Source: SG8-39 sp041558415
GTDB taxonomy: Bacteria > Pseudomonadota > Gammaproteobacteria > Burkholderiales > SG8-39
Assembly: GCA_041558415.1 (NCBI GenBank)
Contig: JBFFEY010000023.1
Location: forward strand, 1-39,008
Reading direction: 5' to 3'
Length of the DNA stretch: 39,008 bases
The notes below the pieces were generated by a model, which was not told the DNA's origin, ran no database searches, and saw only the letters and a list, made by a program, of their open reading frames with translations. Both the position numbers and the translations under genes were made by a program. Position 1 is the stretch's first letter; each line of letters begins with the position of its first letter. This document shows positions 14,625 to 23,916 of the stretch, in pieces.

Positions 14625-15545
14625 ATGGACGTCCGCCACTACCTGCAGTTCAGCGACTTCACGCGCGAGGACTACGCGCAGCTGTTCGCACGTACGCGCT
14701 GGATCAAGGAACGCTTCAAGCGCTACGACCGCTACTGGCCGCTTGCCGACCGCACGCTGGCGATGATCTTCGAAAAGCAGTCGACGCGCACGCGCCTGTC
14801 ATTCGAGGCCGGCATGCACCAGCTCGGCGGCACGGCGATCTTTCTCAGCACGCGCGATTCGCAGCTCGGGCGCGGCGAGCCGGTCGAGGACTCGGCGCGC
14901 GTCATCTCGCGCATGTGCGACGTGGTCATGATCCGCACCTTCGAGCAGACGATCATCGAGCGCTTCGCCGCGCATTCGCGAGTACCGGTCATCAACGGCC
15001 TGACGAACGAGTACCACCCCTGCCAGATCCTCGCCGACGTCTACACCTACCTCGAGCACCGCGGTGACCTGCGCGGGCGCACGGTGGCTTGGATCGGCGA
15101 CTCGAACAACGTCTGCAACACCTGGCTGCAGGCGGCCGAGGTGCTCGACTTCCAGGTGCACGTATCGACCCCGCCGGGCTACGAGGTCGACCCGGCGCGC
15201 GCCGGCCTGCGCGGCGCGGCGCACTACCGCGCATTCCGGGACCCGATCCAGGCGGTGCGTGACGCCGATCTCGTGACCACCGACGTCTGGACCAGCATGG
15301 GCTTCGAGGCCGAGGACAGCGCGCGCCGCGCTGCGTTCCGCGACTGGCAGGTGGACGCCGAGATGATGCGCGCCGCGAAGCCGGATGCGCTGTTCATGCA
15401 CTGCCTGCCGGCGCACCGCGGCGAGGAGGTCGCCGCCGAAGTGATCGACGGGCCGCAGAGCGTGGTGTGGGACGAAGCCGAAAACCGCCTGCACGCGCAG
15501 AAGGCGCTGCTCGAGTACCTGCTGCTCGGCAGGGTCGAGGGCTGA
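14625..15545 (+). CDS. argF: Ornithine carbamoyltransferase
   Basis: Transfers the carbamoyl group from carbamoyl phosphate to ornithine, giving citrulline. It has 306 residues, the normal length. The carbamoyl-phosphate site STRTR is at 53-57, HPCQ at 131-134 and the ornithine/catalytic HCLPAHRGEE at 259-268. The N-terminus MDVRHYLQFSDFTREDY is typical of betaproteobacteria. It lies 10 nt after argD and ends 6 nt before the end of argG on the other strand, with no terminator between them. Confidence 0.97.
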   Translation: MDVRHYLQFSDFTREDYAQLFARTRWIKERFKRYDRYWPLADRTLAMIFEKQSTRTRLSFEAGMHQLGGTAIFLSTRDSQLGRGEPVEDSARVISRMCDVVMIRTFEQTIIERFAAHSRVPVINGLTNEYHPCQILADVYTYLEHRGDLRGRTVAWIGDSNNVCNTWLQAAEVLDFQVHVSTPPGYEVDPARAGLRGAAHYRAFRDPIQAVRDADLVTTDVWTSMGFEAEDSARRAAFRDWQVDAEMMRAAKPDALFMHCLPAHRGEEVAAEVIDGPQSVVWDEAENRLHAQKALLEYLLLGRVEG

Positions 15546-15551
15546 GCCCGC

Positions 15552-16913
15552 TTACTTGGCGCGCTTCGGCCGGGACTTCTTCGCCGCGGCCCGCTCGAGC
15601 AAGGGGATGCCGCCTTTCGCGCCGCTGCCCAGCAGGCCGGCCTCGCCGTAGACGCGCAGCTTCTCGCGCGTGTCCGCGATGTCGAGATTGCGCATCGTCA
15701 GCTGCCCGATGCGGTCGGCCGGCGTGAAAAACGCCTCGCCTTTTTCCATCGTCAGCCGCTCGGGCTTGTAGGTCAGGTTGGGGCTTTTCGTGTCGAGGAT
15801 CGACCAGTCGTTGCCGCGGCGCAGCTCGAGGGTCACCTCGCCGGTCACCGCCTTCGCCACCCAGCGCTGCGCGGTTTCGCGCAACATCATCGCCTGCGAG
15901 TCGAACCAGCGGCCCTGGTAGAGCAGGCGCCCAAGGCGCATTCCGTTCACGCGGTACTGCTCGAGGGTGTCCTCGTTGTGGATGCCGGTGAGCAGCCGTT
16001 CGTAGGCGATGTGCAGCAGCGCCATGCCGGGCGCCTCGTAGATGCCCCGGCTCTTCGCCTCGATGATGCGATTCTCGATCTGATCGCTCATGCCGAGGCC
16101 GTGCCGCCCGCCGATTGCATTGGCCTCGGTCATCAAAGCGACCGCGTCGGCGTAGCGCTGGCCGTTTAGCGCCACCGGAACGCCCTCCTCGAAGGCCACA
16201 CTGACCGCCTCGCGCTTGATCCTCACGCTTTCGCGCCAGAACGCGACCCCCATGATCGGCTCGACGATCGCCAGGCCCTTGTCGAGGTATTCAAGGTCCT
16301 TCGCCTCGTGCGTCGCGCCAAGCAGGTTCGAGTCGGTCGAGTACGCCTTCTCGGCGCTCATCTTGTAATCGAAGCCCGCCTTCGTCAGGTACGCCGACAT
16401 CTCCTTGCGTCCGCCCAGCTCGTGAATGAAGCGCTGGTCGAGCCAGGGCTTGTAGATCCTGAGCGCCGGATTGGCGAGCAGCCCGTAGCGGTAGAAGCGC
16501 TCGATGTCGTTGCCCTTGTAGGTGCTGCCGTCCGACCAGATGTCGACCTGGTCCTCGTGCATCGCCACCACCAGCATCGTCCCGGTGACCGCGCGCCCGA
16601 GCGGCGTGGTGTTGAAGTAAGTCGCGCCGCCGGTCGCGATGTGAAACGCGCCGCACTGGAGCGCCGCGATGCCCTCGGCGACGAGCTGCGGCCTGCAGTC
16701 GACGAGCCGCGCCTTGCGCGCGCCGTAGTCAAGCGCCTTCGCCGGGATCGCGTCGACGTCCGATTCGTCGGGCTGGCCGAGGTGCGCGGTGTAGGCGTAG
16801 GGGATCGCCCCATTCGCGCGCATCCAGTGCACCGCCGCGCTCGTGTCGAGGCCGCCCGAGAACGCGATGCCGACTTTCTCGCCCTTGGGCAGCGCGTCCA
16901 GTATCTTTGCCAC
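15552..16913 (-). CDS. argG: Argininosuccinate synthase, type 2
   Basis: Joins citrulline and aspartate with ATP. It has 453 residues from the GTG at 16913, which has GGAGAG 8-13 nt upstream; the upstream open frame to 17249 is shadow sequence. The start VAKILDALPKGEKVGIAFSG aligns with E. coli ArgG. The ATP pyrophosphatase P-loop FSGGLDTS is at 18-25; further signatures are CGAFHIATGG, YFNTTPLGRAVTGT, GSTYKGNDIERFYRYG and ATHEAKDLEYL. This is the long E. coli-like subtype rather than the 400-residue common type. The C-terminal tail is Lys/Arg-rich (AAKKSRPKRAK). With argD and argF it gives three arginine genes in 3.5 kb. Confidence 0.97.
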   Translation of the reverse strand: MAKILDALPKGEKVGIAFSGGLDTSAAVHWMRANGAIPYAYTAHLGQPDESDVDAIPAKALDYGARKARLVDCRPQLVAEGIAALQCGAFHIATGGATYFNTTPLGRAVTGTMLVVAMHEDQVDIWSDGSTYKGNDIERFYRYGLLANPALRIYKPWLDQRFIHELGGRKEMSAYLTKAGFDYKMSAEKAYSTDSNLLGATHEAKDLEYLDKGLAIVEPIMGVAFWRESVRIKREAVSVAFEEGVPVALNGQRYADAVALMTEANAIGGRHGLGMSDQIENRIIEAKSRGIYEAPGMALLHIAYERLLTGIHNEDTLEQYRVNGMRLGRLLYQGRWFDSQAMMLRETAQRWVAKAVTGEVTLELRRGNDWSILDTKSPNLTYKPERLTMEKGEAFFTPADRIGQLTMRNLDIADTREKLRVYGEAGLLGSGAKGGIPLLERAAAKKSRPKRAK

Positions 16914-16937
16914 CGGTCCGCTCTCCGAAAGTCTCGC

Positions 16938-16943
16938 ATGATA
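16938..16943 (-). promoter_or_regulatory. Candidate -10 (TATCAT) of argG
   Basis: The minus strand reads ACGTATCATGCG, 24 nt upstream of the argG GTG. There is no clear -35. I see no ArgR box that I could defend. Confidence 0.3.
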
Positions 16944-16979
16944 CGTGATCCGGCGGCGCGGCACGGCGCGCGGCGAGGG

Positions 16980-16985
16980 TAGAAT
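16980..16985 (+). promoter_or_regulatory. Candidate -10 (TAGAAT) of the secreted unknown protein
   Basis: GGGTAGAATGACG. The hexamer overlaps the ATG at 16984 and lies 7 nt before the next in-frame ATG at 16993. If it is a real -10, the mRNA would begin at 16993 and be leaderless. Confidence 0.35.
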
Positions 16986-17685
16986 GACGTCCATGCCTGT
17001 ATTCACCGTCCTGCGCGCGGTGCTTGCCGCGCTGCTCTTCGCCGCCACGCCGGCGCTCGCCGCGCCGTTCGCGGTGCAGCTCGGCGACACCCGCATCGCG
17101 CTCGACACGCCGCCGGGCTTCTCCGACGCTGCGGACACCGGTTCGCCGCGTGTGCTCGAGCTGGCGGAAACGCTCACCTCGGCGTCCAACCGCATCCTGC
17201 TGTTCGGCATCACCGACGCCGACCTACGCCGCTTCCAGGTGGGCGACACGCCCGAGCTGCGGCGCTACCTGATCGCGGTGACGCCGCGCTCGCTCGAGCG
17301 CTACTACGTCTCGCAGAAGGATTTCGAACGTTACGTCCGCGAGGTGACGCGCGACCTCGCGCCGCCGCCGCCCGACGCCGACCCCTTCAAGCTGCTCGAC
17401 GCGGCACCCTCGGGCCAGCCGGTGGTGCTGGCCGAGCTGCAGCGCGAGCCCGCGCTGATCTCGTTCATGCAGGGCGCGCGCTTCGACCCGCAGGAGAAGC
17501 GCTTCTTCTGGGAAAAGGAAGACCCCAAGCTTTACCTGCTGTCGACCACCACGCTGCTGCTGCTGCGCGACCGCGCCCTCAACCTTTCGATCTACACCGG
17601 CTATGCGGGCCCGCAGGACACCGAGTGGCTGCGCCATACCACGCAGCGCTGGATCGAGGAGCTGAAGCGCATCAACCGCTTCTAG
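16984..17685 (+). CDS. Secreted protein of unknown function
   Basis: 233 residues from ATG 16984, which has GAGGG just upstream; ATG 16993 is the alternative discussed with the overlapping TAGAAT. MPVFTVLRAVLAALLFAATPALA is a clear Sec signal peptide with an AxA-type cleavage site. The mature part is about 210 residues, acidic/basic mixed, with no membrane helix and no catalytic motif I recognise. Recognisable stretches include TPPGFSDAADTGSPRVLELAE near the start and the end WLRHTTQRWIEELKRINRF. The pattern (length, GFS-AA, FxIT) resembles small periplasmic proteins often found in betaproteobacteria. It lies between argG and the ATPase operon, 82 nt from the latter. I assign no function. Confidence 0.7.
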   Translation: MTSMPVFTVLRAVLAALLFAATPALAAPFAVQLGDTRIALDTPPGFSDAADTGSPRVLELAETLTSASNRILLFGITDADLRRFQVGDTPELRRYLIAVTPRSLERYYVSQKDFERYVREVTRDLAPPPPDADPFKLLDAAPSGQPVVLAELQREPALISFMQGARFDPQEKRFFWEKEDPKLYLLSTTTLLLLRDRALNLSIYTGYAGPQDTEWLRHTTQRWIEELKRINRF

Positions 17686-17767
17686 CGGCGCGCGCCGCGT
17701 GGCGCGCCGCGGCGCGGCCTTGCGGCAGATCAATAACGCCGGGCGCGTCGCCCATAGTCTGGATCGC

Positions 17768-19152
<1,385 letters not shown>

Positions 19153-19153
<1 letters not shown>

Positions 19154-19557
19154 TGGCGGCGGTGTTCAGCCTGCACCTCGAATCGGCAACGCGCGCCGAG
19201 CAGATCGACGACGTCGTCAGCTTCGTCGGCGCCGATGCCTCGGGCGCGTTCGGCGTGCTCGCGCGCCACGCGCGCATGATGACGGTGCTCGAATTCGGCA
19301 TGGCACGCTTCCGCACCGCGGACGCGCGCTGGCACTACGTCGCACTGCCTGGCGCAGTGGCCAGCTTCGCCGACAACGCACTGCACCTGGCCACCCGTCG
19401 CTACGTGCTGAGTGACGACTACGACGTCGTCGCCGATGCCATCGAAAACACGCTGCGTGGCGAGGAACGCACGCTGCGCGGCCTGCGCCAGCGCGTCGGG
19501 CGCCTCGACCGGGAGATCCTGCGCCGGCTATGGCGGCTGCAAGAACGCGAGGGCTGA
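19153..19557 (+). CDS. atpC: N-type ATPase F1 epsilon subunit
   Basis: 134 residues; its ATG overlaps the atpD stop by one base (TGATG). The N-terminal beta-sandwich pattern is FSLHLESATRAEQ..., with GVLARHARMMTVL matching the epsilon consensus GxLPGHAPLLTxL with divergence. The C-terminal helical hairpin is present (GEERTLRGLRQRVGRLDREILRRL). Position directly after atpD is usual both in N- and F-type operons. Confidence 0.85.
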
Positions 19558-19561
19558 GCCG

Positions 19562-19843
19562 ATGACGAACGAAAGTGGCAAGCGGCTCAAGCGCTCCGTC
19601 GAGCGCGAGGTTAAGCGCATGAAACGCGCCGAGCGCGACCGCGACAGCCTGCTCGCACTCACCGGCTACCTGGGCAGCCTGGCGCTGATGTTCCTCATCC
19701 CGGTCATCGCCGGTGCCTACCTGGGCCATTGGCTCGACGAGCAGGCGAGCGGCTTTTCGACGCGCTGGACCGTCAGCCTGATCGTGCTCGGACTGGTGAT
19801 CGGCGCGGCGAATGTCGTGATCTACATCCGCGGGCGTGACTGA
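19562..19843 (+). CDS. atpQ: N-type ATPase accessory membrane protein AtpQ (AtpI-like)
   Basis: 93 residues with a very basic N-terminus (KRLKRSVEREVKRMKRAERD), then two transmembrane helices (about 40-58 and 70-88) and the AtpI/ATPase_gene1 signature GAYLGHWLDE between them. Members of this group are placed second or third in N-ATPase operons and are thought to help c-ring assembly or cation uptake for it. It starts 4 nt after atpC, and its stop overlaps the atpB start by one base (TGATG), leaving no room for atpR, the 3-helix protein that normally follows. Confidence 0.85.
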   Translation: MTNESGKRLKRSVEREVKRMKRAERDRDSLLALTGYLGSLALMFLIPVIAGAYLGHWLDEQASGFSTRWTVSLIVLGLVIGAANVVIYIRGRD

Positions 19844-20526
19844 TGGAACCCAGCGCCATCATTTTCGCCATCGGACCGTTCGGCATCACGCGCACCGTGG
19901 TCACGACCTGGGGCATCATGCTCGTGCTCGGCGTGTTTAGTGCGCTCGCCACGCGCCGCCTGAGCGATACGCCAGGCACGGTGCAGACCGTGCTGGAGGG
20001 CGTGGTCTCGGCGATCGAAGATGCGGTCACGGCGGTGCTGCCGCAGGGCGGACGCCTGCTGGTGCCCTTCGTCGGCACGCTGTGGATCTTCCTGGTGGTG
20101 GCCAACCTGGCCGGCATCGTGCCGGGGCTGCACTCGCCGACGGCCGATCTGTCCCTGACCGCGGCGCTCGCGCTGCTGGTCTTCCTGTCGGTGCACTGGT
20201 ACGGGGTGCGCGTCGAGGGGCTGCGCACCTACCTGCGACACTACCTGTCGCCGAATCCGATCATGCTGCCCTTCCACATCGTCAGCGAGCTGTCGCGCAC
20301 CGTGGCGCTCGCCGTACGCCTGTTCGGCAACATCACCAGCCTGGAGACCGCGGCCCTGCTGGTGCTGATCGTCGCCGGCTTCCTCGCGCCGGTGCCCATC
20401 CTGCTGCTGCACATCGTCGAGGCGCTGGTGCAGGCCTTCATCTTCGGCATGCTGGCGCTGGTCTACATCGCCGGCGGCATTCAGTCCCAACGCCTGTCCA
20501 AGGAACGGAAAGGATCCCTGTCATGA
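19843..20526 (+). CDS. atpB: N-type ATPase Fo a subunit
   Basis: 227 residues with about five membrane helices. The stator arginine needed for ion transfer is R159 in LAVRLFGN, matching E. coli R210 in LGLRLFGN. PNPIMLPFHIVSELSR and FIFGMLALVYIAG are further family motifs. It is shorter than the 270-residue E. coli subunit, as expected for N-type. It overlaps atpQ by 1 nt and atpE by 4 nt. Confidence 0.93.
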   Translation: MEPSAIIFAIGPFGITRTVVTTWGIMLVLGVFSALATRRLSDTPGTVQTVLEGVVSAIEDAVTAVLPQGGRLLVPFVGTLWIFLVVANLAGIVPGLHSPTADLSLTAALALLVFLSVHWYGVRVEGLRTYLRHYLSPNPIMLPFHIVSELSRTVALAVRLFGNITSLETAALLVLIVAGFLAPVPILLLHIVEALVQAFIFGMLALVYIAGGIQSQRLSKERKGSLS

Positions 20527-20783
20527 CCTCCGAGTTCGTCATCATCTCGACCGCCATTGCGCTGCTCGCGATCGCGATTGGCGTCATGCTGCCTGCCGTG
20601 GCCATGGGCCGCGCGATCGCGCAGGCGCTCGACGCCCTCGCGCGACAGCCCGAGTCCGAGCGCGCCATCACGCGCACGCTGTTCATCGGCCTGGCGATGA
20701 TCGAGTCGCTCGCGATCTACGTGCTGGTCATCGTGCTGATCGTGCTGTTCCGTAACCCGCTGCTCGAGTACCTGCTGAAGTGA
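20523..20783 (+). CDS. atpE: N-type ATPase Fo c subunit (rotor ring)
   Basis: 86 residues forming a two-helix hairpin with the polar loop ARQPES. The ion-carrying carboxylate is E61 in MIESLAIY. Aligned on the loop with the Na+-binding Ilyobacter tartaricus c subunit, P24 matches P28, E61 matches E65, S62 matches S66 and Y66 matches Y70, but M28 stands where that protein has Gln32 and L63 where it has Thr67. So the sodium ligand set is incomplete, which favours protons. It overlaps atpB by 4 nt (ATGA). The alignment is from memory of the reference sequence. Confidence 0.93.
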   Translation: MTSEFVIISTAIALLAIAIGVMLPAVAMGRAIAQALDALARQPESERAITRTLFIGLAMIESLAIYVLVIVLIVLFRNPLLEYLLK

Positions 20784-20787
20784 TGCC

Positions 20788-21537
20788 ATGCAAATCGACG
20801 CGACCACTTTCATCCTCGAGCTGATCAACTTCGCGGTCCTGGTCTGGATCCTGCATCGCTTCCTCTACCGTCCGATCCTCGGCGCGATCGACCGACGGCG
20901 CAGCGCGATCGAGGCCTCGCTCGCGGAGGCACGCAGCACGCGTGAAGAGGCGGAGAAACTGCGTCAGGGCTACGAGGACCGATTCACCGGCTGGGAGCAG
21001 GAGCGCGCGCAGGCACGCGCCACCCTCGCGGCCGAGCTGGCGACGCAGCGCGAAAAGGCGCTCGCCGAGGTCGCGCGCAGCGCCGAGCAGGAGCGCGACC
21101 GACTCGCGGCCGTGCAGGCTCGGCGCACGCAGGACCTGCGGCGTGAGACCGAGGAGCACGCCCTCGAGCAAGCCGCCGCCTTTGCCGCGCGGCTACTCGA
21201 GCGCCTCGCCGGACCGGAGACCGACCTGCGCCTGATCGACGCCTTCGTTGCCGACCTGAACGAGTGGCCCGCTGCGCGCATCGACGAACTGCGCGCGGCC
21301 GCGAATGCCGCGCAGGGGCAGGTGCAGGTGACGAGCGCGCGCGCGCTGGAGCCGGCCATGCAGACACGCATTACGCAGGCGCTTGAAGCCCGGCTCGAAC
21401 TGCGCTGCGCGGCCGAGTTCAGCGTCGATGCTGCGCTGCTCGCCGGACTGCGCGTCGCCATCGGACCCTGGCTGCTGCAGGCCGACCTGCGCGACGAGCT
21501 GCAGTACTTCGCCTCGGGGCCCGAGGATGTGCGCTGA
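20788..21537 (+). CDS. atpF: N-type ATPase b subunit with delta-like C-terminal domain
   Basis: 249 residues, against about 156 for an ordinary b subunit. One N-terminal membrane helix (about residues 6-25: FILELINFAVLVWILHRFLY) is followed by a long charged coiled coil (about 30-140). The last 100 residues look like the delta (OSCP) C-terminal domain: VTSARALEPAMQTRITQALE, then VDAALLAGLRVAIGPWLLQA and DLRDELQYF, which parallels the delta pattern SA.PL...Q, VDPSLIGG, ..VGD.. and S.R..L. No atpH gene is present, so this fusion probably supplies the stator tip. The operon neighbours are 4 nt upstream and an 11-nt overlap with atpA. Confidence 0.88.
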   Translation: MQIDATTFILELINFAVLVWILHRFLYRPILGAIDRRRSAIEASLAEARSTREEAEKLRQGYEDRFTGWEQERAQARATLAAELATQREKALAEVARSAEQERDRLAAVQARRTQDLRRETEEHALEQAAAFAARLLERLAGPETDLRLIDAFVADLNEWPAARIDELRAAANAAQGQVQVTSARALEPAMQTRITQALEARLELRCAAEFSVDAALLAGLRVAIGPWLLQADLRDELQYFASGPEDVR

Positions 21538-23014
21538 CGCCGCGCGCGCTGAGCTGCCGCTCGAGCGGCAGGCGGCGCGCCTGCGCAGCTACCGCTTTGC
21601 GTTGCGCCTCGCCGAGCGTGGCACGGTCGTCTCGGTCGGTGACGGCATCGCCTGGATCGAGGGTCTGCCGTCGGCGGCGATGGAAGAGCTGCTGCGCACC
21701 GAAGACGGTTCGAGCGCGCTCGTCTTCCACCTTGCACCGGACCGCATCGGCGCGATCCTGCTCGACGCCTCGGCGACGCTGCGCGCCGGCGCCTCGGCGG
21801 CGCTCACCGGGCGGCGCCTTGCCATCGGCGTCGGCGAAGCGTTGCTTGGGCGCGTAATCGATCCGCTCGGGTGCCCACTCGACGGCGGCGCGGTACCGCA
21901 AAGCCGCACGCGCCGGGCGATCGACGGCCCTTCGCCGCCGATCGTCGCGCGCGATTTCGTCAATCAGCCGCTCTATACGGGCAACAAGATCGCCGACACC
22001 ATGATTCCCATCGGCCGTGGTCAGCGCCAGCTGCTGATCGGCGACAACGGCACCGGCAAGACGACGTTCGCCCTCGACGTGGTGCTGCACCAGAAAGGGC
22101 GTGGCGTGAAGTGCGTCTACGTGCTGATCGGGCAGAAGCGCTCGGCGGTTGCCGCGGCACTCGAGACGCTGCGCGCGGCCGGCGCCATGGACTACACGAC
22201 ACTGGTCGTCGCCGAGGCGACCGCCATGCCGGGCCTCGGCTATCTCGCGCCTTACGCCGGCTGCGCGATCGCCGAAGCCTGGATGGCCGCCGGCGAGCAC
22301 GCGCTGATCGTCTACGACGACCTGTCGACCCATGCACGCGTCTACCGCGAGCTTTCGCTGCTGCTGCGCCGTCCGCCGGGCCGTGAGGCCTACCCGGGCG
22401 ACGTGTTCTACCTGCATTCGCGGCTGCTCGAGCGCTCGACCTGCCTCGCCAGCGGGCACGGTGGCGGCAGCATGACGGCGCTGCCGATCGTGGAAACCGA
22501 GCAGGGCGAGATCGCGGCCTACATCCCGACCAACCTGATCTCGATCACCGACGGCCAGATCTACTTCGATCGCAGCCTGTTCGCCGCCGGCGTGCTGCCC
22601 GCAATCGATGTGCGCCGCTCGGTGTCGCGCATCGGCGGCAAGGCCCAGCCCGAGGCGATCAAGCGCGAGGTCTCCGGCATCAAGCTCGACTATCTGCAGT
22701 TCCTCGAGCTCGAGCTGTTCACGCGCTTCGGGGCGCGGCTCGAACCCGAGCTGCGCACACGGCTCGCGCGCGGGCGACTGCTGCGCAACGTGCTCAAGCA
22801 GGAACCGCTGCACCCGCTGGCGCCGGAATGCCACCTGGCCTGGCTGATCGCCTTCTCGAGCGGGCGCCTCGACGCGCTGGAGCACCCGAAGGCGCTCGCC
22901 GAGGCGCTCGAGCGACTGAACCAGGGCGCACTGCAGGGCGCGCTGCGGCTCGACGAGCCGCGCGAGGCCTGGATTGCGGCCGTCGACCGCTGGCTTTCGG
23001 GAGAGGCGGCATGA
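21527..23014 (+). CDS. atpA: N-type ATPase F1 alpha subunit
   Basis: 495 residues from ATG 21527, inside the last codons of atpF (11-nt overlap); the longer open frame upstream is shadow. Walker A is GDNGTGKT at 172-179, against GDRQTGKT in ordinary alpha. The arginine finger is R368 in SVSRIGGKAQ. IYDDLS-type (IVYDDLSTHARVYRE), GREAYPGDVFYLHSRLLER and NLISITDGQIYFD are all present. The N-terminus lacks the long amphipathic delta-binding helix seen in F-type alpha, in line with the fused b/delta stator. Confidence 0.93.
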   Translation: MCADAARAELPLERQAARLRSYRFALRLAERGTVVSVGDGIAWIEGLPSAAMEELLRTEDGSSALVFHLAPDRIGAILLDASATLRAGASAALTGRRLAIGVGEALLGRVIDPLGCPLDGGAVPQSRTRRAIDGPSPPIVARDFVNQPLYTGNKIADTMIPIGRGQRQLLIGDNGTGKTTFALDVVLHQKGRGVKCVYVLIGQKRSAVAAALETLRAAGAMDYTTLVVAEATAMPGLGYLAPYAGCAIAEAWMAAGEHALIVYDDLSTHARVYRELSLLLRRPPGREAYPGDVFYLHSRLLERSTCLASGHGGGSMTALPIVETEQGEIAAYIPTNLISITDGQIYFDRSLFAAGVLPAIDVRRSVSRIGGKAQPEAIKREVSGIKLDYLQFLELELFTRFGARLEPELRTRLARGRLLRNVLKQEPLHPLAPECHLAWLIAFSSGRLDALEHPKALAEALERLNQGALQGALRLDEPREAWIAAVDRWLSGEAA

Positions 23015-23877
23015 GCGCACGCCGCAAGATGGCCGCGCGGCTGGAAACCTACGGCGAGGTCCGCGCGATTCTCGCCGCGATCAAGAACATGGCGCTTGCG
23101 GAACTGCATCGACTCGCCGGGCTGCATGAAAACCAGCGTCGCGCGATGCGCACGGTAGAGCGCGCGGCGGCTGACTTTGTCGCTTTCCATCCGCCGCTCG
23201 AGAGCGAGGCGGCGCTGCAGGCCTGCATCGTGGTCGGCTCGGAGCGCGGTTTCTGCGGCGAGTTCAACGCGGCCCTGGCACAGGCGGCAAGCGCGCGTCA
23301 CGCGCACGGCGAACGCGTGCTGCTGGTCGGCACCCGCCTCGCCGAGCGCGCCGCACAGCTCGACCTCGCGCTCGATAGCGTGCCCGGCGCGAACGTCACC
23401 GAGGAACTCGCCCCCACGATCGAGCGCGTGCTGGCCTGGCTCGAGCGCACGCAGGACGACGCGACAGGCGGCACGACGCAGGTGAGCGCGCTGCTGCAGG
23501 ACCCTGACGCGACGCGCCTGTTGCAGCGCACGCTGGTGCCGCTGCCGCTGCCACAGGCCCGCACAGCCGCGGCGGGCGCGCAGCGACACGGCTACCCGCC
23601 GCGGCTCACGCTGCCGCCGCGACGTTTTCTGCGCGCACTCGCCGACCAGGCGCTGATGCTGTCGCTGCACGAGGTATTCTCGGTGTCGCTGATCGCCGAA
23701 AACCGGCGCCGCCTGGCGCACATGGAGGGCGCCCTGCGCCGGCTCGACGAAACCACCGCGGTGCTCGGACGGCGCATGCACGCCGCGCGCCAGGAGGAGA
23801 TCACGCAGGAAATCGAGGTCATCATGCTCAGCGCGCAAGCGCTCGCCGAGGAGGTCTCGGCCCGCGCTGCGTTATGA
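23011..23877 (+). CDS. atpG: N-type ATPase F1 gamma subunit
   Basis: 288 residues, with a 4-nt overlap (ATGA) with atpA. The central-shaft N-terminal helix is ARLETYGEVRAILAAIKNMAL, corresponding to the KIT(K)AMEMVAASKM helix; GSERGFCGEFN matches the conserved GLCG-N motif; and the C-terminal helix is RRLAHMEGALRRLDETTAVLGRRMHAARQEEITQEI. The N-terminal helix begins shorter than in E. coli, as in other N-type gamma subunits. It is the last gene of the operon. Confidence 0.88.
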   Translation: MSARRKMAARLETYGEVRAILAAIKNMALAELHRLAGLHENQRRAMRTVERAAADFVAFHPPLESEAALQACIVVGSERGFCGEFNAALAQAASARHAHGERVLLVGTRLAERAAQLDLALDSVPGANVTEELAPTIERVLAWLERTQDDATGGTTQVSALLQDPDATRLLQRTLVPLPLPQARTAAAGAQRHGYPPRLTLPPRRFLRALADQALMLSLHEVFSVSLIAENRRRLAHMEGALRRLDETTAVLGRRMHAARQEEITQEIEVIMLSAQALAEEVSARAAL

Positions 23878-23878
23878 T
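23873..23878 (+). promoter_or_regulatory. Weak -10-like element (TATGAT) before yajQ
   Basis: GCGTTATGATGCG spans the atpG stop codon and lies 38 nt before the yajQ ATG. There is no -35. It would let yajQ be made independently of the ATPase operon. Confidence 0.25.
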
Positions 23879-23916
23879 GCGGGCCCACATCGACCGACCG
23901 GATTCGCAGCCGCCCC

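Noticed and set aside
16914..17249. N-terminal extension of argG by 112 residues
   Set aside because: Ser/Arg-rich, overlaps the divergent secreted protein gene; GTG 16913 has a good ribosome site and aligns with E. coli ArgG.
17688..17708. GC palindromes (GGCGCGC...GCGCGCC) before atpD as terminator or operator
   Set aside because: Such runs arise readily at this GC content and there is no T-run or second copy.
19843..20526. Ordinary F-type ATP synthase operon
   Set aside because: Order begins with atpD-atpC, atpH is absent, b is long and alpha has GDNGTGKT, so the cluster is N-type.
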